Of a stretch of DNA of 64,000 nt, positions 16,310 to 24,576 are shown one piece after another. The translations under genes were made by a program, and so were the position numbers. The DNA lies in contig NZ_VDMA02000019.1 in the NCBI RefSeq assembly GCF_006334915.2, forward strand, positions 124,001-188,000, read 5' to 3'. Below the pieces are notes generated by a model. The model saw only the letters and a program-made list of their open reading frames with translations. It ran no database searches and was not told the DNA's origin. Each line of letters starts with the position of its first letter. Within the stretch, counting starts at the first letter, position 1. The DNA comes from Microbispora catharanthi (lineage in GTDB: Bacteria > Actinomycetota > Actinomycetes > Streptosporangiales > Streptosporangiaceae).

Positions 16310-18654
16310 GGGTCCCCATCCCCGGCCGGCTCGAACTGCGCAGGTTCATGCGCTCGCGGCTCACCAGAGCCGCGCTGGTCGCCGTGATCATGCTGCCCTT
16401 GCTGTACGCCGGGCTCTACCTGTGGTCGTTCTGGGATCCCCAGGCGAACCTGAACCGCGTACCGGTGGCCCTCGTCGTGGAGGACCGTCCCGCCACCGCC
16501 GCCGGCGCCGCGGGAGGCCCGCCGAGCACGGTGGACGCCGGCCGCGAACTCGCCGCAGAGCTGGAGCAGCGCAAGGTCTTCGCCTGGCACCGGGTCGGCG
16601 CGGCCGAGGCCGACAGGGGTGTCCGCGATGGCCGCTACTACCTGTCGCTCACGATCCCGGCCGACTTCAGCGCCGACCTCGCCTCCCCCTCCGGTGACGG
16701 CACGACGCGCCCGGCCCAGCTCGGCGTACGGGTGGACACCGGGCGCAGCTACATCATGCGGACGATCTCGGACGCCGTGTTCCGCGAGGTCAAGGAGGCG
16801 GCCGGGCGGAGCGCGGTCAGGGACTACCTGGACCAGATCTTCCTGTCCTTCGGCGAACTGCACGACAAGACCTCCCAGGCGGCCGACGGCGCCGACCGGT
16901 TGCACGACGGAGCCGCCGCCGCGAGCGACGGCGCCGCCTCGCTGGCCAAGGGGCTCGGGTCCGCGCAGGACGCGACCGGCAAGCTGTCGTCCGGAGCGGA
17001 CGCCCTGTACGGCGGATCGAAGCAGCTGACGAGCGGGCTGCACCAGGCCAGGACCGGCTCGGCCTCCCTGTCCGCCGGCCTGTCGAAGGCGGCCACGGGC
17101 GCGGCCGACCTCCGCAAGGGCCTGTCCGCGCTCGACAAGGGGGCGGCCAAACTGGCCGAGGGCAACCGCGAGGTCTACCGCCAGGTCCACACCCTGTCTC
17201 CCACCGTCAACCGAGCGGCCGACAAGTACGTCCCCGTGCTGGAGAAGAACGGCGACCGCATCCGGCAGGCCGCGCTCACCCTCGCGGAGGGTGCCGACGG
17301 CTTCGCCGACGCGCTCGACGGCCTGCCCCGGGAGGTGCAGGGCTCGGCCGGCACGGCCAGGCAGGACCTGCGCGCGGTCCAGCGCTGGCTGAGCGCCCAT
17401 CCGGGCGCCGACCCCGAGCTGCGCGCGCTCGTCGAGCGGGCCGCCGGGTCGGCAGGCGACCTCGCGTCGGCCGCCGGACGGCTGCAGAACCGCCTCGACG
17501 GCCAGGCAGGCAGGCTCGACGGCCTCGCCGGCACGGCACGGGCGGTGGCGGACGACGCCCGCGAACTGGCCGCCGCCGCGCCCGGTGTCGGCAGCGCGCT
17601 GGACGACGCCCGCGACAAGTTCAACCAGCTCGACAAGGGGCTCAGGCAACTGGCCGACGGAGCGTCCGGCCTCCGCGACGGCGCGGGCAAGGCGTTGTAC
17701 GGAGCCTCCTCACTGTCGCGCGGCCTCGGCACCCTGGACAACGGCGCGCGGAGCCTGTCCACGGGCCTGGCCAGGCTCGACAACGGAGCGACCAGTCTCA
17801 ACAGTGGGCTCGCCTCGCTCGCCTCCGGTGCGGGCAAGCTCGACAACGGCATCGGCAAGCTGCAGCGGGGGGCGGGCAAGCTCGACTCCGGGCTGGTCAA
17901 GCTGACCGACGGCTCGGGCGAGCTGGCCGGCAAGCTCGGCGACGGGGCCGCCCGGATCCCCGACTACGGCACGCAGGAGCGCGACAGCCGTACGGACATG
18001 ATGAGCGACCCCGTCCGGCTCGCCACCGAGGTGGACAACGAGGTGCCCAACTACGGGACCGGGTTCGCGCCGTTCTTCGTGCCGCTCGCGTTGTGGGTCG
18101 GCGCGATGGTGACGTACATGCTGCTGCGGCCGCTCAACCCGCGCCTGCTCGCCGGGTCGGCGCCGGCGTGGCGCACGGCCCTCGCGGGCTGGCTGCCCGG
18201 TCTCGCGATGGGGACGCTCCAGGTGGCGGTGCTGCTCGCCGTGCTGCGCTTCGGCCTCGGGCTGCAGGCGGCGAACTGGCCGGGCGTGGTGGCCTTCCTC
18301 GTGCTGGTCACGGCGGCGTTCCTCGCCGTCGTGCAGGCGGTCAACGCGCTGCTCGGGCCACCCGGACGAGTGGCGGTGCTGGCACTGCTCATGCTGCAGC
18401 TCACCTCGTCGGCGGGCACCTATCCGATCGAGACCTCTCCCGGGTTCTTCCAGGCCATCTCGCCGTGGCTGCCGATGAGCTGGGTGGTGTCGGCGATGCG
18501 CCGCCTCATCAGCGGTGGCGACGCCGCCGTGGTGTGGCAGGCTTGCGGCGTGCTGTCCGCGTTCGTCGCCCTCGGTCTCGCCCTCACCGTGCTCGCCGTC
18601 CACCGCGGCCGTACATGGTCGATGCGCCGCCTCAAGCCGGAGCTCTCCCTGTGA
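16306..18654 (+). CDS. YhgE/Pip-domain ABC-2-like membrane protein
   Basis: A 782-residue membrane protein. An N-terminal helix (about residues 22-42, LVAVIMLPLLYAGLYLWSFW) leads to an extracytoplasmic domain of roughly 520 residues packed with seven- and fourteen-residue repeats of the type LxxGAxxLxxGLxxL, the YhgE/Pip hallmark, and a central helical insert. The C-terminal 200 residues hold five membrane helices with the ABC-2 pattern, including LLMLQLTSSAGTYPIETSPGFFQAISPWLPMSW. Family members include phage infection protein and ESX/T7SS-associated envelope proteins, but the role here is not known. It overlaps both neighbours by four bases and is tightly coupled to the degenerate ATPase and TetR gene. 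Confidence 0.9.
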   Translation: MRVPIPGRLELRRFMRSRLTRAALVAVIMLPLLYAGLYLWSFWDPQANLNRVPVALVVEDRPATAAGAAGGPPSTVDAGRELAAELEQRKVFAWHRVGAAEADRGVRDGRYYLSLTIPADFSADLASPSGDGTTRPAQLGVRVDTGRSYIMRTISDAVFREVKEAAGRSAVRDYLDQIFLSFGELHDKTSQAADGADRLHDGAAAASDGAASLAKGLGSAQDATGKLSSGADALYGGSKQLTSGLHQARTGSASLSAGLSKAATGAADLRKGLSALDKGAAKLAEGNREVYRQVHTLSPTVNRAADKYVPVLEKNGDRIRQAALTLAEGADGFADALDGLPREVQGSAGTARQDLRAVQRWLSAHPGADPELRALVERAAGSAGDLASAAGRLQNRLDGQAGRLDGLAGTARAVADDARELAAAAPGVGSALDDARDKFNQLDKGLRQLADGASGLRDGAGKALYGASSLSRGLGTLDNGARSLSTGLARLDNGATSLNSGLASLASGAGKLDNGIGKLQRGAGKLDSGLVKLTDGSGELAGKLGDGAARIPDYGTQERDSRTDMMSDPVRLATEVDNEVPNYGTGFAPFFVPLALWVGAMVTYMLLRPLNPRLLAGSAPAWRTALAGWLPGLAMGTLQVAVLLAVLRFGLGLQAANWPGVVAFLVLVTAAFLAVVQAVNALLGPPGRVAVLALLMLQLTSSAGTYPIETSPGFFQAISPWLPMSWVVSAMRRLISGGDAAVVWQACGVLSAFVALGLALTVLAVHRGRTWSMRRLKPELSL

Positions 18655-19265
18655 GCCGCCCCGTGGACGGTCCGGCGAAGGAGCAGGGCGGCAGGCGGGC
18701 CGAGACGCGGCAGCGGCTCTACCGGGCCGCGGCCGACCTCATCGCCGAGCAGGGCTTCGCCGCCACGACCGTCGACGCGATCGCCGAACGCGCGGGGGTG
18801 GCCAAGGGCACCGTCTTCTACAACTTCGGCAGTAAGGAGGCGCTGTTCGCCGGCCTGCTCGACCACGGGATCGAGCGGCTCGCCGACGCCCTCGCCGAGG
18901 CCGCGCGCGGCCCCGCCGCCTCGCCGGTCGCCGTGCTCGACGCGCTCATGCTCGCCCAGCTCCGCTTCTTCGACGAGTACGGGCCGTTCGCCCGGGTGCT
19001 GCTTGCCGAGATGTGGCGGGCGGCCTGGCAGGACGCCGTCCTGCGGCTGCGTACGAGCGTGCTCGCGGTGTACGAGCGGGTTCTCGCGGACGCCGTGGAG
19101 GCAGGCGAGCTGCGCCCCGGCCTCGACACTGGCACCGCCGCCACGGCCGTCTTCGGCATGGTGCTCACCGTCGCCATCGAGCGTCGCGCGCTGCGCCCCG
19201 ACCAGCCGGTCGAGGACGTGCACGCGACCCTGGCCGAGCTCGTCCACCGCCGCATCTCGCCCTGA
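18651..19265 (+). CDS. TetR/AcrR-family regulator
   Basis: A 204-residue regulator. The N-terminal HTH is clear: RLYRAAADLIAEQGFAATTVDAIAERAGVAKGTVFYNFGSKEALF. The ligand domain has no recognisable subtype. The GTG at 18651 overlaps the YhgE stop (GTGA), so it is the third gene of the operon. It probably represses the operon through the TetR-like operator at 15438-15451. An in-frame GTG 12 bases downstream is an alternative start. Confidence 0.9.
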   Translation: MSRPVDGPAKEQGGRRAETRQRLYRAAADLIAEQGFAATTVDAIAERAGVAKGTVFYNFGSKEALFAGLLDHGIERLADALAEAARGPAASPVAVLDALMLAQLRFFDEYGPFARVLLAEMWRAAWQDAVLRLRTSVLAVYERVLADAVEAGELRPGLDTGTAATAVFGMVLTVAIERRALRPDQPVEDVHATLAELVHRRISP

Positions 19266-19284
19266 CCGCCCCTCGATGACCGGC

Positions 19285-19340
19285 CTTCCCGGCGACGACT
19301 CCCGCTCGAGCCAAGACTCGTCGCCGGCATCGCCGGGAAG
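19285..19340. terminator. Bidirectional terminator-like hairpins between convergent TetR and Rpn-type genes
   Basis: CCGGCGACGA (19289-19298) pairs perfectly with TCGTCGCCGG (19318-19327). An alternative, mutually exclusive pairing joins CTTCCCGGCG (19285-19294) with CGCCGGGAAG (19331-19340). It sits between two convergent genes. No strong T-run follows, as is common in high-G+C genomes. Confidence 0.6.
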
Positions 19341-19349
19341 TGCGCGGCC

Positions 19350-20267
19350 TCAGACGAAGAGTTCGTCCACCGACGTCACCGTCACCGCCCGGCGAATCCA
19401 CTTCTCCAGTAGATGCAGGTCGGAGCATCGGCTGATCCGCTCACGTGCTTCGGCGGGAATGTCCAGCCCACGGGCGTCGAGCACGGTGAGGATCGCCTCG
19501 ATCTCGCCCTCCGCGCGGCCCTGTTCCCGGCCCTGTTCCCGGCCCTGTTGCAGACCCTGTTCCAGGCCCTTGTTCACCCACTCGGAGAAGTAGCGGGCGC
19601 CGATCACCTTCTCGTAGTCGGCTGACGCTGTCATTAGAAGCTCCCTCAGGCGCTCGCCCACTACTGTGGGTACCAGACCGAACACGTAACTCAAATATAG
19701 CTGGGCGCCCTTCCGGTCCAGCTCGTTCAGGCCCTCCAGCATGACCTCCATCGCCTTGTCGATGTCGGGGTGGTCGCCGTTCATGGCCACCGACAACACG
19801 GCCAGCTCGGGGTGCCTGCGCGCCTCGCCCGGGTCGGTGATCAGAGGCAGGCGGTCCGAATGAATCGCCACCGGGGTGACGGTCCCGCTCGGCCCCATGG
19901 AGATGGGCTGCTCGCACCAGCGGCCCACCGCCCGGTTCATGCAGATCACCAGCAGGGCGGTGTCACACTGCAGCCGGGCCCGCAGCGCGGCGGCGTACAC
20001 AGGCCAGCTGAAGCGCTTCTTCGCGTCACGACGCAACTGCACCTCGACGATCACCGCCAGGCGGGCCGTTCCCGAGCCGTCTCGGAGCACCACGACCGCG
20101 TCCGCGCGGTACTCCACGGAGGTCAGTTGTGTGGCGTCCACCGCCTCTGCCGTGGCTCTGGCGAACCGGGGCAGCTCGATGCCGCCGACCTCACGTAACA
20201 GCGCCACGGCGGCGATGGGCTGGTTGTGGAAGAAGTCGACGGTCTGCTGATGGATGAACTTCGGCAC
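19350..20267 (-). CDS. Rpn/YhgA-like PD-(D/E)XK nuclease-family protein
   Basis: A 305-residue protein of the actinobacterial Rpn-like/putative-transposase-related family. The start VPKFIHQQTVDFFHNQPIAAVALL is followed by a PD-(D/E)XK core: SVEYRADAVVVL, then VIVEVQLRRDAKKRFSWPVY with the E-x-Q catalytic pair. The C-terminus carries the helical GLEQGLQQGREQGREQGRAEG-type tail split by Glu/Gln/Gly repeats, typical of this family. Rpn proteins are DNA endonucleases linked to recombination, and some act in phage defence; a role here is unproven. The GTG at 20267 is chosen by the conserved N-terminus; a TTG at 20285 is also possible. No ribosome site is seen for either. Confidence 0.8.
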   Translation of the reverse strand: MPKFIHQQTVDFFHNQPIAAVALLREVGGIELPRFARATAEAVDATQLTSVEYRADAVVVLRDGSGTARLAVIVEVQLRRDAKKRFSWPVYAAALRARLQCDTALLVICMNRAVGRWCEQPISMGPSGTVTPVAIHSDRLPLITDPGEARRHPELAVLSVAMNGDHPDIDKAMEVMLEGLNELDRKGAQLYLSYVFGLVPTVVGERLRELLMTASADYEKVIGARYFSEWVNKGLEQGLQQGREQGREQGRAEGEIEAILTVLDARGLDIPAEARERISRCSDLHLLEKWIRRAVTVTSVDELFV

Positions 20268-20434
20268 GCGGGAGACATTACTCAATGTGTTCGAGTCATT
20301 ACCGAGAATTACCAAACTCTGTGGATGGGCGCGGGAACGGGGCTGGGGCGTTAGCAGGACGAGATGATCGGCAACTAACGTGATCCGCCGTTCGTCGGGA
20401 TAAATGCAGGTATCCCGTGACAATGGAGGAGACC

Positions 20435-22264
20435 GTGTACCCCCCACCGCAGCAGAAGCGCCGCCGCAGCGTGGCTCCGTTCGTCATCGCGGTCATCTTC
20501 GCGGGAGCGCTCATCGTCGGGCTGAAGTTGCTGTTCGGCGGGGCCTCGGGCGGCGGCGGGAACGCCGGTGACGACGAGGGCGGGAACGCGAGCAGACGCG
20601 CCTGCGGCGACGACGGGATCACGCTGACCATCGCCGCCTCGAGCGAGAAGGCCGAACTGCTGCGCACGATGGCCAACGACTACAACGGCCACAAGGTGGA
20701 CGGGCAGTGCGTGGACGTGGTAGTGAACTCCAAGGCGTCCGGTGGGGCGATGCAGGCCCTGGCGCGCGGCTGGGACGAGCGGCAGGACGGCCCGAAGCCG
20801 GACGTCTGGACGCCGGCGAGCACCGGCTGGGTCACTCTCCTGCGGCAGCGCGTCGAGGGCGGCGACCAGGCGTCGCCGGTGGCCGCGGACAACCCGACGA
20901 TCGCCACGTCTCCGCTGGTCATCGCGATGCCCAAGCCGATGGCCCAGGCGCTCGGCTGGCCGTCCAAGAAGATCGGCTGGTCGGAGATCCTGGACCTCGC
21001 CAACGACCCCAAGGGCTGGGCGAAGTACGACCACCCCGAGTGGGGCAAGTTCCGCCTCGGCAAGACGAACCCGAACTTCTCCACCTCCGGTCTCAACGCG
21101 ACCGTCGGAGCGTACTTCGCGGCCACCGGGCTGTCGGGCGACCTGACGGAACGGGACGTCGCCGCGGCGAAGACACGTGACTTCGTGAAGGGGGTCGAGC
21201 GGTCCATCGTCCACTACGGCGACACGACTCTGACCTTCCTGTCCAACCTCCAGCACGCCGACGACTCGGGTACGGCCATGTCGTACATCTCCGCCGTGAC
21301 GGTGGAGGAGAAGTCGGTGTGGGACTACAACCAGGGCAACCCGACGGGCGATCCCAAGACATTCGGCGACCACGCCAAGCCGAAGGTGCCGCTGGTGGCG
21401 ATCTACCCCAAGGAGGGCACGCTCTTCTCCGACCACCCGTACGCCGTGCTGTCCTGGGCGGACGCCGCGAAGAAGGCCGCGGCGGCGGACTTCCTGAAGT
21501 ACCTGCGGGAGCCCGATCGGCAGCGGGAGTTCGAGAAGTACGCCTTCCGGTCGTTCGACAGCAAGCCGGGCGACCTCATCACGACCGCCAACGGCCTCGA
21601 CCCCAAACAACCGGCGACCACGCTCAGCACCCCGACTCCGCAGGTGCTGGACCGGATCCTGAAGAGCTGGGCCGAGCTGCGCAAGCCCGCCAACGTGCTG
21701 ATGGTGATGGACGTCTCCGGCTCGATGGGCGCCGACGTCGCCGGCACCGGCAAGACCAAGCTCGACCTCGCCAAGCAGGCCGCTATCAACGCGCTGCCGC
21801 AGTTCGGACCCAACGACCGGGTCGGCCTGTGGTTGTTCAGCCTCAAGCAGGACGGCGACAAGGACTACCGCGAGCTCGTCCCCCTGGGCAGGGGCAACCA
21901 GTCGCGGCTCAAGAGCCGCATCAGCGGCCTGATCCCCAACGGCGGCACGGGGTTGTACGACACGGCGCTCGCGTCGTACCAGTACGTGATGCGGCACCAG
22001 AACGGCGACGCGATCAACGCGGTCGTGTTCCTGACGGACGGCAAGAACGAGGACAACCACTCCATCTCGCTCGAGAACCTGCTGCCCGACCTGCGCAAGG
22101 AGGCCGGGCAGGAGACCGTGCGGATGTTCACCATCGCCTACGGCGGCGACGCCGACCTCGACGTCCTGCGGCGCATCTCGCAGACCACGGACGCGGCGGC
22201 CTACGATTCGCGCAAGCCGGGAAGCATCGACGAGGTGTTCACCGCCGTCATCTCCAACTTCTGA
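20435..22264 (+). CDS. Membrane-anchored solute-binding/VWA-domain fusion protein
   Basis: About 609 residues. After a basic N-terminus (QQKRRRS), a single membrane helix APFVIAVIFAGALIVGLKLLF anchors an extracytoplasmic region. Residues about 55-400 form a periplasmic-binding-protein type 2 fold (LTIAASSEKAELLRTMANDYN, KPDVWTPASTGWVTLL). Residues about 415-609 form a von Willebrand A domain with a complete MIDAS, DVSGSMG (D426, S428, S430), plus TGLYDT and LTDGKNEDN. This fusion suggests a divalent-metal-dependent adhesion or sensor role. The GTG at 20435 has GGAGG just upstream. The next gene begins 31 bases downstream and probably encodes a partner. Confidence 0.88.
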   Translation: MYPPPQQKRRRSVAPFVIAVIFAGALIVGLKLLFGGASGGGGNAGDDEGGNASRRACGDDGITLTIAASSEKAELLRTMANDYNGHKVDGQCVDVVVNSKASGGAMQALARGWDERQDGPKPDVWTPASTGWVTLLRQRVEGGDQASPVAADNPTIATSPLVIAMPKPMAQALGWPSKKIGWSEILDLANDPKGWAKYDHPEWGKFRLGKTNPNFSTSGLNATVGAYFAATGLSGDLTERDVAAAKTRDFVKGVERSIVHYGDTTLTFLSNLQHADDSGTAMSYISAVTVEEKSVWDYNQGNPTGDPKTFGDHAKPKVPLVAIYPKEGTLFSDHPYAVLSWADAAKKAAAADFLKYLREPDRQREFEKYAFRSFDSKPGDLITTANGLDPKQPATTLSTPTPQVLDRILKSWAELRKPANVLMVMDVSGSMGADVAGTGKTKLDLAKQAAINALPQFGPNDRVGLWLFSLKQDGDKDYRELVPLGRGNQSRLKSRISGLIPNGGTGLYDTALASYQYVMRHQNGDAINAVVFLTDGKNEDNHSISLENLLPDLRKEAGQETVRMFTIAYGGDADLDVLRRISQTTDAAAYDSRKPGSIDEVFTAVISNF

Positions 22265-22295
22265 TCGACCCCCACCGTCCAACCTGGGAGCCCCC

Positions 22296-23051
22296 GTGTC
22301 CCGCTTCACCGAGGAACTCCGCGACCCCTGGGCGCTGCTCCTGGGCGCCACCGCCGCGGGCGCGGCCTGGGCGGTCGGCGTCCCTGTCGTGGGGGTGCCC
22401 GTCGCCGGGGTCGCGGTCTGGCTCATCAAGGCGTTCGCCTCCGCGTGGCAGTCCACCGGAGGCGAGAGCCGTACGGAACCGCAGGCACCGCCGGTCGCGA
22501 AAGGGAGCGCCGAGGAGGCGTGGCTGCGGCGGGCGGAGCGGGCCGCCGCGTCGTTCGCCGACCTGACCGCCTCGATGCGCGGGCAGCTCCTGCTCGACCG
22601 GATCGCGGCGATGCGCCCGCAGGTGGACGACACCGTCGGCACGCTGCGCCGGCTGGCCGGGCACGCCTCCGTCACCGGCTCGGCGCTGGCTCGCTTCGAC
22701 CCCCGGTTCCTGGAGCAGGAGCGCGTACGGCTCACGCAGGCGCGGCGAACGGCCCGGCAGGAGGTCGCGGCGGGCGAGCTCGAACGGTCGATCGCCGCCC
22801 TGGACGCGCAGCGCGAGGTGTACGACAGGTTGTCGGGCGCGCGGGAGCGGGTGCTGGCCCGGCTGCAGTCGGGCGCCATCAGCCTGGAGGGCCTGGTCGC
22901 GCGGGCCGTCGAGATCTCCGCCATGACGGCGGCCTCCGACGGCGTGGGCGGCGGCGCCCAGGCACTCGACGAGCTGACCTCGGAGCTCGAACTGACCCGG
23001 CAGAGCCTGCACGAGGTCGAGGAGTCCGCCCGGCACGACATCGGCCCCTGA
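22296..23051 (+). CDS. Membrane-associated coiled-coil protein, partner of VWA protein; unknown function
   Basis: A 251-residue protein not assigned to a named family. Two short hydrophobic segments near the N-terminus (WALLLGATAAGAAWAVGV and GVPVAGVAVWLIKAF) could form a hairpin in the membrane. From about residue 70 to the end the sequence is almost entirely charged helix with heptad character (AERAAASFADL, RRTARQEVAAGELERSIAALDAQREVYDRL split), suggesting a coiled coil. The GTG at 22296 has GGGAG. It follows the VWA fusion closely on the same strand. A cytoplasmic PspA-like or signalling partner role is possible but not shown. Confidence 0.8.
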   Translation: MSRFTEELRDPWALLLGATAAGAAWAVGVPVVGVPVAGVAVWLIKAFASAWQSTGGESRTEPQAPPVAKGSAEEAWLRRAERAAASFADLTASMRGQLLLDRIAAMRPQVDDTVGTLRRLAGHASVTGSALARFDPRFLEQERVRLTQARRTARQEVAAGELERSIAALDAQREVYDRLSGARERVLARLQSGAISLEGLVARAVEISAMTAASDGVGGGAQALDELTSELELTRQSLHEVEESARHDIGP

Positions 23052-23067
23052 GCCCCTGTTTCCTCGC

Positions 23068-23445
23068 TCAGCCCGAGGAGGCGGCCAGCGCGTGCCACAG
23101 GGCCGCCCTGTCCACTGCGCCGACCTGCCAGGTGCGGGAACGCAGCGTGCCCCGATGCCGGTACTCGCGCATGATCTCGGCATGCGCGCGCAACCGCACG
23201 AACTCCCGCAGATCGCTCTCACTGCGCCACACCGACAGCGAACCGACCCGGCGGCCGGGGATGTCCGCCCACAACCACATGCCGACCGCGCCGGGCAGCG
23301 ACGGCCACAGGCGGCTCAGCGACAGGCCGCGCCGCGCGATGCCGGGCAGGTCGAGCATCCGGTCCGTCCGGAAGTCCGTCAGCGCGGCCACCAGCGGTCC
23401 CGGCCGCTCCGCCGCGGGCCCGGCGATCCAGCGCGACCTCAGCAC
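23068..23445 (-). CDS. Small protein, possible dimeric alpha/beta-barrel (monooxygenase-like) fold
   Basis: A 125-residue protein. The layout resembles short ferredoxin-like dimeric barrel proteins: a hydrophobic strand MWLWADIPGRRVGSLSVWRSESDLREFVRLRAHAEIMREYRHRG, read in pieces, contains the S.W.S.DL..F.....H...M..YR pattern seen in antibiotic-biosynthesis-monooxygenase and related heme- or substrate-binding barrels. Catalytic residues cannot be identified. The GTG at 23445 overlaps the end of the thioesterase gene by seven bases, so it is the third gene of a TetR-thioesterase-barrel operon. Confidence 0.7.
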   Translation of the reverse strand: MLRSRWIAGPAAERPGPLVAALTDFRTDRMLDLPGIARRGLSLSRLWPSLPGAVGMWLWADIPGRRVGSLSVWRSESDLREFVRLRAHAEIMREYRHRGTLRSRTWQVGAVDRAALWHALAASSG

Positions 23446-23909
23446 GGCGCCGCCTCCGGCAGCACCGCGAGCGCCGTGCGCAGCAGAGGCGCGGCGGCCT
23501 CGCGGATCTCGTCGCTGAACGGCGTCGGCCGGAAGGTGGCCGGATCCAGGTTGACCATGACGCGGTAGCCCTCGGCGTGCACTATGGCTTGGTCCGGGGC
23601 GCGGTCCGCGGACAGCACGCGAAAGCCGTACACCCCGCTGGTGCGTCCCATCCGCTCCAGCCAGAAGTGCACCAGCTGCTCGCCCGGCTCCGCGATGGGC
23701 GCGTGGTAGGTCACCTTGAATTCGCGTACGGCCATCAGCACGTCCTTGAAGGCCGACCGGCCGGGATCGGCCGCCCAGCCGAGCCGGTGCCAGTAGGCGC
23801 CGATCGCCCGCTCGACCAGCACGGCGTAGCGCGAGTTGTGCAGCAGTCCCATCGCGTCGAGGTCGTCGAAATGCACCTGGACGGTCTCGTGGACGCCATC
23901 TGCGGTCAT
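23439..23909 (-). CDS. Acyl-CoA thioesterase (hotdog fold, 4HBT-like)
   Basis: A 156-residue hotdog-fold protein. The signature VQVHFDDLDAMGLLHNSRYAVLVERA contains the 4HBT active-site pattern with aspartate and the HNxRY motif; central strands REFKVTYHAPI and FWLERMGRTSGVYGFRVL follow. It should hydrolyse an acyl-CoA thioester in the cytosol; chain type is unknown. The ATG at 23907-23909 has GGAGG and lies one base after the TetR stop, so it is probably controlled by that regulator. Confidence 0.87.
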   Translation of the reverse strand: MTADGVHETVQVHFDDLDAMGLLHNSRYAVLVERAIGAYWHRLGWAADPGRSAFKDVLMAVREFKVTYHAPIAEPGEQLVHFWLERMGRTSGVYGFRVLSADRAPDQAIVHAEGYRVMVNLDPATFRPTPFSDEIREAAAPLLRTALAVLPEAAPC

Positions 23910-23910
23910 G

Positions 23911-24543
23911 TCAGTCCTCCGGGAGAAGTGCGGGGTCGGGGCAGAGCGCACGCAGGCGCTGCAGCACGCCGCGGCGGGCATGGACGAGGGCCTGCGCGCC
24001 GTCGTGCAACCGGGAATGGATGATCACCATCTCGCCGAGCGCGTCGATCTCGTAGGCCAGCTGGGCCGGATCGGCGCCGCCGGTCAGTTCGCCCAGCGTC
24101 ACGGCCTCCGCGACCAGCCGGCGGATGAGCCCCTGCCATTCGCGCATGGCGCGCGAGAGCCGGTCGCGGACGGCTCCGGGACGGTCGTCGAACTCGGCCT
24201 GCACGGCGAAGAAGAAACACCCGCCGGGCAGCACACCTTCGCCGTAGAAGGCCAGCCGCGCCTCGTGCAGCGCGAACAGGCGCCGTATGCCCGCGGGGGC
24301 GCGCAGAGCGGGCCCCACCACCTGTTCGGTCCACTGCCGGACGGCCCACTCCACGGCGTCGAGCTGCAGTTGCTCCTTGTCACGCCAGTGCGCGAAGAGC
24401 CCGGACTTGCTGACGCCGGTCGCCGTCGCCAACCGCCCCAGGGAGAGCCCGTCGAGCCCTTCGACGGAGGACAGCTCCACCGCCTGCCGGAGGATCGTCT
24501 CGCGGCTGCGCAATCCGCGCAGCCGCCGGCCGTCTTGTGTCAC
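23911..24543 (-). CDS. TetR-family regulator, probably autoregulated and leaderless
   Basis: A 210-residue TetR protein with HTH SRETILRQAVELSSVEGLDGLSLGRLATATGVSKSGLFAHWRDKEQL (read in segments) and a C-terminal domain of the TetR_C type seen in acyl-related regulators (GVLPGGCFFFAVQAEFDDRPG). The GTG at 24541-24543 lies only eight bases after a TATAGT -10 element, so the message is predicted to be leaderless or nearly so. An inverted-repeat operator sits in the promoter spacer. It heads the thioesterase operon. Confidence 0.9.
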   Translation of the reverse strand: MTQDGRRLRGLRSRETILRQAVELSSVEGLDGLSLGRLATATGVSKSGLFAHWRDKEQLQLDAVEWAVRQWTEQVVGPALRAPAGIRRLFALHEARLAFYGEGVLPGGCFFFAVQAEFDDRPGAVRDRLSRAMREWQGLIRRLVAEAVTLGELTGGADPAQLAYEIDALGEMVIIHSRLHDGAQALVHARRGVLQRLRALCPDPALLPED

Positions 24544-24551
24544 CCGGGCAA

Positions 24552-24576
24552 ACTATACGAACGACCGGTCGGTCGT
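24552..24576 (-). promoter_or_regulatory. Promoter and operator of the TetR-thioesterase operon
   Basis: On the minus strand a -10 TATAGT (24552-24557) is preceded by the perfect inverted repeat ACGACC-GGTC-GGTCGT (24561-24576), which lies in the -10/-35 spacer. The -35 would overlap the stop codon of the upstream dehydratase gene. The dyad resembles common TetR operators, so autoregulation is likely. Confidence 0.7.
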
